Positions 7,078 through 14,874 of a DNA stretch of 17,350 bases are shown piece by piece. Location: NCBI GenBank assembly GCA_018432645.1, contig JAHDSP010000183.1, positions 1 to 17,350 of the forward strand, given 5' to 3'. The notes below the pieces were generated by a model, which had not been told where the DNA came from, did not search any database, and worked only from the letters and a program-made list of their open reading frames with translations. How positions within the stretch are numbered: the first letter of the stretch is position 1; every line of letters begins with the position of its first letter. The stretch is from Bacteroidales bacterium (GTDB taxonomy: Bacteria; Bacteroidota; Bacteroidia; Bacteroidales; DTU049). A program made the translations under genes and the position numbers.

Positions 7078-7794
7078 ATGACTGAAAAATTATATGATAA
7101 TTTACCCACTCATATAGCTATCATAATGGATGGTAATGGTAGATGGGCTTCTAAAAAAGGGTTGCCTAGAGTCAAGGGGCATGAGGCAGGTATAGATGCT
7201 GCAAAAAAAACTATCAATAGAGCTGGTGAATTAGGAATAAAATATTTAACTCTTTTTGCTTTTTCTATTGAAAATTGGGGTCGTCCGCAGGATGAGGTCT
7301 CTTACTTGTTTACACTTTTTGATAAAGCTATTAGTATATACTCAGATGACTTAATTAAAAAGGGTGTGAAAGTGAAATTTATGGGTGCTATTTCTCTTTT
7401 ACCTAAAAATGTGCAGCAGGGAATAGCTGCTTTAGAATCAGAAACTGCTAATAATGATGGGCTAACTCTTGTGATTGCTATTAGTTATGGTTCTAGACAA
7501 GAAATAGTGGATGCTACTAAAAATATTGCTCTCAAAGTAGCTAATGGTCAAATGTCTATAGACGATATCAATCTTGATACTTTTAGACAACATTTGTATT
7601 TACCTGATTTGCCAGATCCAGATCTCATTATACGTACTTCTGGAGAAAAAAGATTTTCTAATTTTTTACTTTTCCAATCTGCCTATAGCGAATTATATTT
7701 CACTTCAGTATTATGGCCAGACTTTGATGAAAATGAATTTGATAATGCTTTGACAGATTTCTCTAATCGCAAAAGAAAATTTGGTAAATTATAA
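7078..7794 (+). CDS. uppS: Undecaprenyl diphosphate synthase
   Basis: UppS adds eight isopentenyl units in cis to farnesyl diphosphate, giving the C55 lipid carrier for peptidoglycan and surface polysaccharides. The 238-residue product has the catalytic MDGNGRWA motif (Asp18), followed by PRVKGHEAG. It also has the FAFSIENWGRP block and RTSGEKRFSNFLLFQ (Arg186 to Glu190 onward), ending with YSELYFTSVLWPDF. These are the complete cis-prenyltransferase signatures. ATG at 7078 was chosen over a TTG at 7072 that overlaps the porG stop. It sits between porG and bamA, as in other Bacteroidetes, and is probably cotranscribed with them. Confidence 0.97.
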   Translation: MTEKLYDNLPTHIAIIMDGNGRWASKKGLPRVKGHEAGIDAAKKTINRAGELGIKYLTLFAFSIENWGRPQDEVSYLFTLFDKAISIYSDDLIKKGVKVKFMGAISLLPKNVQQGIAALESETANNDGLTLVIAISYGSRQEIVDATKNIALKVANGQMSIDDINLDTFRQHLYLPDLPDPDLIIRTSGEKRFSNFLLFQSAYSELYFTSVLWPDFDENEFDNALTDFSNRKRKFGKL

Positions 7795-7843
7795 ATTTTT
7801 ATAACATGCAATTATTTTCAATTTTCTATTTAACTCAATTTAT

Positions 7844-10354
7844 ATGATTAAAAAAATTTCGTTTTTATTTTACTTTGTTATAATTTCCATATTATTATCC
7901 GGACAAATAATAGATATAGACTATAGAATACCCCAAGAATATATTATCGGTGGAGTTACTGTTTCGGGTATTCAAAATGAGGAGTCTAAAGATTTAATTA
8001 TTATGATTAGTAATTTGACTCCAGGCAAAAAAATTACTATACCTGGCGAAGATATTCAAAATGCTATTAAAAATCTGTATAAACAAGGGATGTTTGAACG
8101 TATAGAAATATCAGTGATTTCTCGTTCTGGTAGTACTATTTATTTAGATATTTTTTTAGAAGAAAAAAATAGAATGTCTAGTTTAGTAATAGAAGGTGTC
8201 AGAAAAGGTGAGGCTAATACTCTAAAAGAAAAAATCAATCTCCATTCTGGTGATATCCTTACAGAATTTGCTATTTCTAATGCTATTGATAAAATTAAAA
8301 AACATTATATTGATAAAGGCTTTAATAATGTAAATGTTAAAGTCTCTCAACAAGCAGATACTGCTGCTAAAGGTAGATCTGTTCTTTATATTTATGTAGA
8401 TAAAGGTTCTAGGGTTAAAATCGAAAATATTAACTTCGTTAACAACAACGTTATTGCTGATAAGAAGCTAAAAAAAGCTATGAAAGACACTAAAGAAAAA
8501 AGTGTTTTAAACATTTTCAAATCCTCTAAATATATACCTGCTAATTATGAAAAAGATAAAGCTAATGTCATTAGCAAGTACGCAGAGCTGGGCTACAAAG
8601 ATGCCTTGATATTAAAAGATTCTATATATAAAGTGGGTGATAAAAGTATTGCTATTGATATTTACATTGAAGAAGGTAAAAAATATTTTTTCAGAAATAT
8701 ATCTTGGGTAGGTAATACTAAATATACTGACGAGGCGCTAAATCAAATATTAAAAATTAAAAAAGGTGATGTTTATAATGAGAAATTGTTACAAACAAAT
8801 TTATATGCAAATCCTAATGGAGCCGATGTATCTGCTTTGTATCTAGATAATGGATATTTATTTTTTCAAATGAATCCTGTAATTACAAATATTGTAGGTG
8901 ATAGTATAGATATAGAAATACAGATTTACGAAGGTAAGCAAGCCACTATTAATAAAGTATCTGTTATTGGTAATACGGTTACTAATGATAGAGTGATTTT
9001 AAGGGAAGTACGAAGTAAACCTGGTGATCTATTCAGACGCTCAGATATCATGCGTACTCAAATGGAACTATCTCAGATGCGTTTTTTTAATCAAGAAAAA
9101 CTAAACGTTAATATGAATCCTAATCCTGCTGCTGGTACTGTAGACTTAGAATATGTAGTAGAGGAAGTTTCTACTAATCAAATAGAGCTGTCTGGCGGCT
9201 GGGGACTAGGTAGATTTGTAGGTACTTTAGGATTAGTGCTTAATAATTTCTCTTTGAGAAATTTATTCAAAAAAGATGCTTGGCGTCCTATACCTTCTGG
9301 TGATGGACAAGTGCTGTCTATCAGAGGTCAAACCAATGGTCAATATTATCAGTCATACAATTTTAGTTTTATTGAGCCATGGTTAGGCGGCAAAAGGCCC
9401 AATACTTTATCTATCTCTCTTTTTCATTCTCTAGAAACTAATGGTGTTAGCAAAAAAGAAGATGGTACATATAACTCTGCTGGTACTCTATTGAAAAGGC
9501 AAGAGATATCTATCTCTGGTGCTAGCGTGGGTTTAGGAATAAAATTGAAAAAACCTGATGATTTTTCTCGATTATTTCTTTCTATCAATTATTTGCATTA
9601 CAATCTAAAAGATTATGTACAAACCCTTTCTTTTAAAAATGGTGTCGCTAATAATTTAAACTTAGGTATTTCCTTTAGTAGAAATTCTACTGATTCACCT
9701 ATATATCCTACAACCGGTAGTAATATTTATTTATCAGTAAATTTGACTCCTCCATATTCTTTATTTAAAAATGATGAATGGGGTACCATGCCAGATTCTA
9801 TTAAATTTAAATGGTTAGAATATCATAAATGGAAAATTGAACTTACAAATTACACAACTATTTATGGGAAATGGGTATTCATGGCTAGAGCTAAATTTGG
9901 TTTTATGGGTATGTATAATAAATCAATTGGGTTAAGTCCATTTGAAAGATATTATTTGGGGGGTGATGGTTTATCTGGTTTTTCTCTAGATGGCAGAGAA
10001 ATTATAGGTATGAGAGGCTATGCTAATCAGGTACTCACACCACGCGATATTTATGGTAATTATTTGGGTGGTACTATTTTTGCTAAATATACTATGGAGA
10101 TTCGTTATCCATTATCTATGAATCCTATGGCTTCTGTTTATTTATTGGGTTTCGTGGAAGCAGGTAATACATGGTTAAATATTAAAGAATTTCAACCTTT
10201 TAATACTATGAAATCTGCTGGCGTTGGTATTAGATTGTATATGCCTATGTTTGGATTATTAGGTCTCGATTATGGCATACCTTTTGATGCTACTTATGCA
10301 AATAAAAAATATCAAGGACAGTTTCATTTTTCTATAAATGCGTCAATTGATTAA
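7844..10354 (+). CDS. bamA: Outer membrane protein assembly factor BamA (Omp85)
   Basis: BamA folds and inserts beta-barrel proteins into the outer membrane. The 836-residue product has a signal peptide (about 1-20), a POTRA region from about 33 to 440 that fits five repeats (for example GGVTVSGIQNEE, IENINFVNNN, FFRNISWVGNTKYTDE, INKVSVIGNTVTNDRVILRE), and a 16-strand barrel from about 445. The substrate-loop motif usually written VRGF appears as MRGY (723-726) in GMRGYANQ. Length matches the family. The C-terminus reads QFHFSINASID and lacks the final aromatic residue normally seen in the last strand. It lies 49 bases downstream of uppS, with no promoter seen between them. It would insert PorG and PorP, whose genes are nearby. 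Confidence 0.95.
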   Translation: MIKKISFLFYFVIISILLSGQIIDIDYRIPQEYIIGGVTVSGIQNEESKDLIIMISNLTPGKKITIPGEDIQNAIKNLYKQGMFERIEISVISRSGSTIYLDIFLEEKNRMSSLVIEGVRKGEANTLKEKINLHSGDILTEFAISNAIDKIKKHYIDKGFNNVNVKVSQQADTAAKGRSVLYIYVDKGSRVKIENINFVNNNVIADKKLKKAMKDTKEKSVLNIFKSSKYIPANYEKDKANVISKYAELGYKDALILKDSIYKVGDKSIAIDIYIEEGKKYFFRNISWVGNTKYTDEALNQILKIKKGDVYNEKLLQTNLYANPNGADVSALYLDNGYLFFQMNPVITNIVGDSIDIEIQIYEGKQATINKVSVIGNTVTNDRVILREVRSKPGDLFRRSDIMRTQMELSQMRFFNQEKLNVNMNPNPAAGTVDLEYVVEEVSTNQIELSGGWGLGRFVGTLGLVLNNFSLRNLFKKDAWRPIPSGDGQVLSIRGQTNGQYYQSYNFSFIEPWLGGKRPNTLSISLFHSLETNGVSKKEDGTYNSAGTLLKRQEISISGASVGLGIKLKKPDDFSRLFLSINYLHYNLKDYVQTLSFKNGVANNLNLGISFSRNSTDSPIYPTTGSNIYLSVNLTPPYSLFKNDEWGTMPDSIKFKWLEYHKWKIELTNYTTIYGKWVFMARAKFGFMGMYNKSIGLSPFERYYLGGDGLSGFSLDGREIIGMRGYANQVLTPRDIYGNYLGGTIFAKYTMEIRYPLSMNPMASVYLLGFVEAGNTWLNIKEFQPFNTMKSAGVGIRLYMPMFGLLGLDYGIPFDATYANKKYQGQFHFSINASID

Positions 10355-10368
10355 AAAAATAAAATATT

Positions 10369-10884
10369 ATGAAAAAGTTAATTTATTCAATTTCATTCAT
10401 TTTTTTAGCAATGGGCTTAATGGCTCAGTCTACCACAAAAATTGCTTTTTTAGATACTCAAGTAATTTTGGAAGCTATGCCTGCCTATCAAAATGCTATA
10501 ATGCAAATAGATAATCTGAGTGCTCAATGGGAAACAGAATTAGAGCAGAAATATTTAGAAATCGATCAGATGTACAAAAAATATCAAGCTGAGGCTTATC
10601 TTTTGCCACAAAATGAAAAAACTAAAAGAGAAAATGAAATCATAGAAGCAGAAAAAGCTGCTAAAGAATTACAAAAGAAATATTTCGGCCCTGAGGGTGA
10701 TCTTTTTCAACGTAGAAAAGCTCTATTGCAGCCTATACAAAATCAAATGTATCAGGCTATAAATGACTATGCTGATGCTAATAGAATAGGAGCTATTTTT
10801 GATATTTCTAATAATACTGCTTTATTATTTTATGATCCTAAGCTTGATATTACTAATGATATTAAAAAATCTTTAGGATTATAA
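10369..10884 (+). CDS. Periplasmic chaperone, Skp/OmpH family (first copy)
   Basis: Skp trimers hold unfolded outer membrane proteins in the periplasm and deliver them to BamA. The 171-residue product has a signal peptide (MKKLIYSISFIFLAMGLMAQ), then the conserved KIAFLDTQVILEAMP entry. A long charged helical region from about 45 to 135 forms the tentacle arms (ELEQKYLEIDQMYKKYQAEA and following). It ends with the body strand IGAIFDISNNTALLFYDPKLDIT. It starts 14 bases after the bamA stop, so it is in the same transcript. It is a clear paralogue of the next gene, with modest similarity mainly in the N- and C-terminal body parts. Confidence 0.92.
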   Translation: MKKLIYSISFIFLAMGLMAQSTTKIAFLDTQVILEAMPAYQNAIMQIDNLSAQWETELEQKYLEIDQMYKKYQAEAYLLPQNEKTKRENEIIEAEKAAKELQKKYFGPEGDLFQRRKALLQPIQNQMYQAINDYADANRIGAIFDISNNTALLFYDPKLDITNDIKKSLGL

Positions 10885-10908
10885 ATTTTTTATATTAAAA
10901 AAATTTTT

Positions 10909-10916
10909 TATTTTTG
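10909..10916 (+). promoter_or_regulatory. Candidate internal promoter (-7 box) for the second skp gene
   Basis: TATTTTTG followed by CAAAA matches TAnnTTTG exactly, 17 bases before the ATG at 10933. No TTTG is seen at the expected -33 distance. The box is the same octamer as in the porP promoter at 12265-12272. Confidence 0.4.
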
Positions 10917-10932
10917 CAAAAATAAAATTTCA

Positions 10933-11451
10933 ATGTATATGAAAAAATTTTCTTTAATCATCGTATTAATATTGTTTGTTTCTTTCACAATGGCAGGTCA
11001 ACAAACTAAATTAAAAATTGGTCATCTGAATACTAATGACCTTATGCAAGTAATGCCTGGGGTAGATAGCGCTGGACAAGCTCTTAATGATTATGCTCAA
11101 AATTTACAAAAACAATTAGAAACTATGGTAAGTGAATTTCAAACTAAATATGATGAATATTTAACAAATGAAGCTCAGTATGTAGATGCAGTAAAACAAA
11201 TAAAACAAAAAGAATTAGTTGACTTACAAACGCGAATACAAGATTTCCAAAATGATGCTCAAGACTTATTAGCTAAAAAAGAACAAGAGCTAATGCAACC
11301 ATTCATTGATAAAGCTAAAAATGCTATTGATGAGGTAGCTAAAGAGAAAGGTTATACTTATATTTTAGATACTAGTACAGGTTCTGTATTATATTGGGAG
11401 GGTGGAGACGATATCATGATGTTTGTAAAAGAAAAACTTGGTATAAAATAG
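10933..11451 (+). CDS. Periplasmic chaperone, Skp/OmpH family (second copy)
   Basis: This 172-residue paralogue of the preceding chaperone has a signal peptide (MYMKKFSLIIVLILFVSFTMAGQ), then LKIGHLNTNDLMQVMPGV. A long coiled-coil region follows (about 50-135, with heptad-rich KQIKQKELVDLQTRIQDFQ). The C-terminal body is EVAKEKGYTYILDTSTGSVLYWEGGDDI. ATG at 10939 is an alternative start and gives the more usual MKKF opening. The 48-base gap from the first copy holds its own -7 box, so the second copy may be expressed separately. Two adjacent skp-like genes after bamA are common in Bacteroidetes. A strong terminator follows at 11473. Confidence 0.93.
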   Translation: MYMKKFSLIIVLILFVSFTMAGQQTKLKIGHLNTNDLMQVMPGVDSAGQALNDYAQNLQKQLETMVSEFQTKYDEYLTNEAQYVDAVKQIKQKELVDLQTRIQDFQNDAQDLLAKKEQELMQPFIDKAKNAIDEVAKEKGYTYILDTSTGSVLYWEGGDDIMMFVKEKLGIK

Positions 11452-11472
11452 TTTTTGATAACAATTAGTCTT

Positions 11473-11510
11473 AAAAAAGTTTCATAATTATTCGTTATGA
11501 AACTTTTTTT
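11473..11510. terminator. Bidirectional rho-independent terminator
   Basis: The perfect stem is GTTTCATAA (11479-11487) with TTATGAAAC (11495-11503), a 7-base loop TTATTCG, A6 before and T7 after. The A and T runs extend the stem and make it work on both strands. It lies 21 bases past the second skp stop and 73 bases past the stop of the convergent gene at 11584, so it closes both transcripts. Confidence 0.9.
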
Positions 11511-11583
11511 ATGTTCATATATTTATTAAATGGATTAATGTTTTGTAAATATTTATATATCATCAAAAAATACCTTATAATTT

Positions 11584-11988
11584 TTATTCTTCAATAATTG
11601 AAATTATTAAAAATTTATTTATAGTATCTATTTGAAATACAAAACAGGTATCATTATATTTATTCTGAGGTATATATAACTCATAACCTTTTGAATTTTT
11701 TATCCAATTTTTATGTTTTAATTTAATTTCTTTTAAAATATTTATATAGTCAGCATTTGTAACTTTTATATAGTAAGTTTCTGAGTAATCATACATTGAA
11801 GGACCTGTGTTTTCATATTTACTAATAATGAAAGTATCATCAACACTAATATTTGTTTTATTAATAAAACATCTTTTTAGGTCTTTTTCATTTAAATTTG
11901 GTGAATTATAACTTAAAATAAAAATAATAATTATAATAAATATTATAATTATAAAAATTATAATATTGCTTAAATACCTACTTTTCAT
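11584..11988 (-). CDS. Small membrane-anchored protein of unknown function
   Basis: I do not recognise this 134-residue protein. It starts MKSRYLSN and then has one very Ile-rich membrane helix (about 9-26; IIIFIIIIFIIIIIFILSY). A soluble domain of about 105 residues follows, probably periplasmic, with mixed alpha/beta character: DDTFIISKYENTG, ETYYIKVTNADYINILKEIK, KGYELYIPQNKYNDTCFVFQID, and IINKFLIISI-like endings. No Cys lies in a lipobox position, so it is anchored rather than acylated. The DNA for the helix is a near-simple AT tract. It stands alone on the minus strand between two plus-strand envelope operons. The TAAATTTG box at 12025-12032 could be its promoter, and the 11473 hairpin its terminator. 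The regular soluble sequence makes real coding likely. Confidence 0.65.
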   Translation of the reverse strand: MKSRYLSNIIIFIIIIFIIIIIFILSYNSPNLNEKDLKRCFINKTNISVDDTFIISKYENTGPSMYDYSETYYIKVTNADYINILKEIKLKHKNWIKNSKGYELYIPQNKYNDTCFVFQIDTINKFLIISIIEE

Positions 11989-12024
11989 TAATATGTTTTA
12001 TTTTTATTATTTATATTTACCATG

Positions 12025-12032
12025 CAAATTTA
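12025..12032 (-). promoter_or_regulatory. Candidate -7 box for the 11584-11988 gene
   Basis: The minus strand reads TAAATTTG followed by CATGG, matching TAnnTTTG, 36 bases before the ATG at 11988. A TTTG lies at 12057-12060 (minus strand) with a 24-base spacer, longer than typical. Confidence 0.35.
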
Positions 12033-12242
12033 TTTTATAAGGTGTTCTATTACCAGCAAAAATTTTACCTATCATAGCTTAAACATTTCAAAAAATGACT
12101 ACTTTTGCCCGTAATATTATATTATTTAATTATTTAAACAAAAATACTAAATATTGAGAAAGTTTTTGAACTCCTTTTTTAAAAAATTTTTTATCGGACA
12201 ACAATGAAAAAAATATTTAAAATTTTTAATAGTGAAAAAAAA

Positions 12243-12272
12243 TTTGTTTTTATAAAATTTTATTTATTTTTG
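12243..12272 (+). promoter_or_regulatory. Distal promoter of the porP-gldKLM operon
   Basis: TTTG (12243-12246), an 18-base spacer and TATTTTTG (12265-12272) give a full match to the Bacteroidetes consensus. Transcription would start near 12278, leaving a leader of about 105 bases before the porP ATG. Confidence 0.55.
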
Positions 12273-12335
12273 CAATGTAATTTCAATTTTTAATAAAAGG
12301 AAATATTAATGAAAAAAATTATTTTTTAAAAAATT

Positions 12336-12365
12336 TTTGTATTTAAAAAAAATTATATAATTTTA
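12336..12365 (+). promoter_or_regulatory. Proximal promoter of the porP-gldKLM operon
   Basis: TTTG (12336-12339), an 18-base spacer and TAATTTTA (12358-12365) match the consensus with one change (final A for G). Bases 12346-12364 are identical to bases 1425-1443 ahead of the lipoprotein at 1469, including a 16-base palindrome. The ATG of porP is 17 bases further on. Confidence 0.4.
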
Positions 12366-12382
12366 CAGTCAAATTTAGAATT

Positions 12383-13378
12383 ATGAAAAAGAGTTTATTA
12401 TTCATATCAATATTTTTAATACTCCTATTGCCAAATACCTTTTTGAAAGCGCAGCAAGAGGCGCAGTTTACTCATTATTTCCAAAATTTTAATTCTTATA
12501 ATCCTGGTTTTGCTGGAGTTAAAAATTCAATTTGTGCAACAGCTCTCTATCGAAATCAATGGTTGGGTTTCAGTGAGGTAGTAAATGGTAAAGAGTATAA
12601 TGTTAATCCTAGAACCATGTTATTAGCTGTAGATGCTTATATTAAACCTATTCATGGTGGATTGAATCTCATAGTGTATAACGATAAATTAGGTTTCGAG
12701 AATAATACAGGAGTTAAAATTGGTTACTCGTATAATTTTTATATTCGTGATTTTGTCCTTGGTGTTGGTTTCAATGTCCATTTTCTCGATAAAGGCTTAG
12801 ACTTTTCATTATTAAATCCTTTAGAAGATAATGATCCATTATTAATGCAAAGGAGTAATCAATCAGATATGGTTATAGATGCTGACTTAGGAGCTTTTTT
12901 ATTAAAACCAAATCAATTTTGGGTAGGTTTATCTAGCCTTAATTTAATTCAGTCTTCTGCTGAACTATCAGATGTTTCTAATTTAAAACTAAAAAGACAT
13001 TATTTTATAACTGGAGGTTATATTTTCCCGCTTAATAATGATCAATTTGAGATAAGACCATCAGCTTTGATTAAAACTGATTTTGTTTCTGCTCAATATG
13101 ATATTAATGTACAAATGTATTATCAGGGAATGGTATGGGCTGGTTTAGGATATAGAGTACAAGATGCAGTTATGCTTAATGTAGGTGCACAACCTTTTGC
13201 TAATAGTTCTAATCAGGGACTTGCTCCACTCTCTTTTGGATATTCTTATGATTTTACTACTTCAGCTATTGGCAGACACAAAGTGAGCTCTGGTAGTCAT
13301 GAGGTATTTATAAATTATTGTTTTTTGATTGAAAAAAGAACATATAGACAAGGTAATAGAAATGTTAGATTCTTATAA
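12383..13378 (+). CDS. porP: T9SS outer membrane protein, PorP/SprF family
   Basis: PorP/SprF proteins are outer membrane beta-barrels encoded at the head of T9SS core operons. In flavobacteria SprF helps deliver the adhesin SprB to the surface. The 331-residue product has a signal peptide (MKKSLLFISIFLILLLPNTF and cleavage near LKAQ, about residue 24). The family opening is QEAQFTHYFQNFNSYNPGFAG, then ATALYRNQWLGF. Repeating barrel strands follow with Gly-rich turns (GGLNLIVYNDKLGF, VLGVGFNVHFL, YYQGMVWAGLGYRVQDAVMLNVG). The end is GSHEVFINYCFLIEK, a characteristic PorP finish. Two candidate promoters precede it. gldK follows after 52 bases, the same order as in the P. gingivalis porP-K-L-M-N operon. 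Confidence 0.92.
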   Translation: MKKSLLFISIFLILLLPNTFLKAQQEAQFTHYFQNFNSYNPGFAGVKNSICATALYRNQWLGFSEVVNGKEYNVNPRTMLLAVDAYIKPIHGGLNLIVYNDKLGFENNTGVKIGYSYNFYIRDFVLGVGFNVHFLDKGLDFSLLNPLEDNDPLLMQRSNQSDMVIDADLGAFLLKPNQFWVGLSSLNLIQSSAELSDVSNLKLKRHYFITGGYIFPLNNDQFEIRPSALIKTDFVSAQYDINVQMYYQGMVWAGLGYRVQDAVMLNVGAQPFANSSNQGLAPLSFGYSYDFTTSAIGRHKVSSGSHEVFINYCFLIEKRTYRQGNRNVRFL

Positions 13379-13430
13379 GGATGTAACCTTAATTAAATTT
13401 TTTACGTTTAATAGATAAAAATTGGAAATA

Positions 13431-14834
13431 ATGATAAAAATGAATATAAAAACATTAAGAGCAATTACAAAAACTGTAGTAGTAGTTTGTTTAATATCAA
13501 TTGTTTCTACTGCATGTAATACTTCAGATAAGGGACAATTAGTGGGTGTGAGAGACCGTCCTATGTGGTATCAACCGACTCCTTATGGTATGGTATTTAT
13601 TCCTTTAGGTTCATTTATTATGGGCCAAAGTGATCAAGATGTACCTTATAATCAAATCCAGACAAATAAGGTTGTTTCTTTACAAGCTTTTTATATGGAT
13701 GAGACTGAGATTACTAATAATGAATATAGACAATTTGTTTATTGGGTTAGAGATTCTATAGCTCATACTATCTTAGGAGAAATAAATGAAGAGCATCTAA
13801 TTACTCAAGATGAATATGGTGAGGAATTATACCCACCAGCTATTAATTGGAAAACTAAAATCAACTGGGAAGGACAAGAAGAAAGAGAAGCTCTTGCTGA
13901 TATGTATCTGCCAGAGCATGAGAGATTTTTCCGTAGGAAACAATTTGATGTTCGTAAATGGAATTATGAATATTATTGGATAGATTATCGTGCTGCTGCT
14001 GCTAAAAATTGGGATAGCCCACTTACAAGTGATCAAACTGATAATGTAACTATGCCTATGTGGAATAATAGACCACAAGGGTATAATGATCGCTCAGTAT
14101 ATATTAAAAAAGATGTTATTAATGTTTTTCCAGATACTCTTTGCTGGATACATGATTTTACTTATTCATTTAATGAACCAATGACGCAGAGCTATTTCTG
14201 GCATCCTGCTTATGATAACTATCCAGTTGTTGGTGTTAATTGGAAGCAAGCTAGAGCATTTTCTATTTGGCGTACAAATTATTTAAATACATATCTATCT
14301 CAAACGGGTAGTTCATATGTAAATGATTTTAGATTGCCTACAGAATCTGAATGGGAATACGCTGCTAGAGGTGGATTACAGTTAAGTCCGTATCCTTGGG
14401 GTGGCCCTTATACACGTAATTATAATGGCTGTTTTTTAGCTAATTTTAAACCATTAAGAGGTAATTATGTAGATGATGGTGGTTTGCATACTGTAATAGT
14501 AGCACATTATTCTCCTAATGATTATGGATTATATGATATGGCTGGTAATGTGGCTGAATGGACTAATAATGCTTTTGATCCATCTACATATCAGTATGCT
14601 CATGACTTGAATATGGATTATACATACGAAGCTAAAGATTCTGATCCACCTGTATTAAAAAGAAAAGTTATTAGAGGTGGTAGTTGGAAAGATATAAGCT
14701 TTTATATGCAAGTAAGTACTCGTGATTATGAATATCAAGATACTGCTACTTCATATATTGGATTTAGAAATGTACAAACATATTTAGGACGCCATAAAGA
14801 TGATGGTCCAATGTCATCAAATGTTTATCGTTAA
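13431..14834 (+). CDS. gldK: T9SS ring lipoprotein GldK/PorK
   Basis: GldK is an outer membrane lipoprotein that, with GldN, forms the periplasmic ring of the type IX secretion system. From ATG 13431 the product has 467 residues and a lipobox VSTAC with Cys29. ATG at 13440 is an alternative start (Cys26), and a TTG at 13422 is less likely. The mature part opens with RDRPMWYQPTPYGMVFIPLGSF and GQSDQD, then YMDETEITNNEYRQFVYWVRD. It carries a formylglycine-generating-enzyme-like fold: RLPTESEWEYAARGG, PYPWGG, NDYGLYDMAGNVAEW and VIRGGSWKD, then YIGFRNV. This fold is structural in GldK, with no known enzyme role. The length is close to that of known PorK/GldK. gldL follows after 40 bases. Confidence 0.95.
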   Translation: MIKMNIKTLRAITKTVVVVCLISIVSTACNTSDKGQLVGVRDRPMWYQPTPYGMVFIPLGSFIMGQSDQDVPYNQIQTNKVVSLQAFYMDETEITNNEYRQFVYWVRDSIAHTILGEINEEHLITQDEYGEELYPPAINWKTKINWEGQEEREALADMYLPEHERFFRRKQFDVRKWNYEYYWIDYRAAAAKNWDSPLTSDQTDNVTMPMWNNRPQGYNDRSVYIKKDVINVFPDTLCWIHDFTYSFNEPMTQSYFWHPAYDNYPVVGVNWKQARAFSIWRTNYLNTYLSQTGSSYVNDFRLPTESEWEYAARGGLQLSPYPWGGPYTRNYNGCFLANFKPLRGNYVDDGGLHTVIVAHYSPNDYGLYDMAGNVAEWTNNAFDPSTYQYAHDLNMDYTYEAKDSDPPVLKRKVIRGGSWKDISFYMQVSTRDYEYQDTATSYIGFRNVQTYLGRHKDDGPMSSNVYR

Positions 14835-14874
14835 AATAAATCAACTAATTAAAATAAATTAAAAATTAAAAGTT

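Larger units (their letters stand above)
11989..12382. other. 394-base AT-rich intergenic region ahead of the T9SS operon
   Basis: No tRNA, structured RNA or convincing gene is seen. It holds a minus-strand -7 box for the 11584 gene (12025-12032), a plus-strand TACTTTTG box (12100-12107) without a clear -33 partner, and two plus-strand promoters nearer porP (12243-12272 and 12336-12365). A six-codon frame (MKKIIF, 12309-12329) follows an AAAAGGAA tract. If the upstream promoters are used, the porP 5' leader would be about 100 to 270 bases long. Confidence 0.6.

Noticed and set aside
12204..12293. A 29-codon frame (MKKIFKIFNSEKKF...) ahead of porP
   Set aside because: It runs through the distal porP promoter, is made almost only of Lys, Phe, Ile and Asn as expected from random AT-rich DNA, and has no recognisable domain.
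13379..13430. Possible terminator between porP and gldK
   Set aside because: No stem with a T-run is present; the gap looks like a plain intra-operon spacer.
13827..14078. Minus-strand open frame inside gldK
   Set aside because: It is antisense to a conserved FGE-like domain and has a low-complexity translation.
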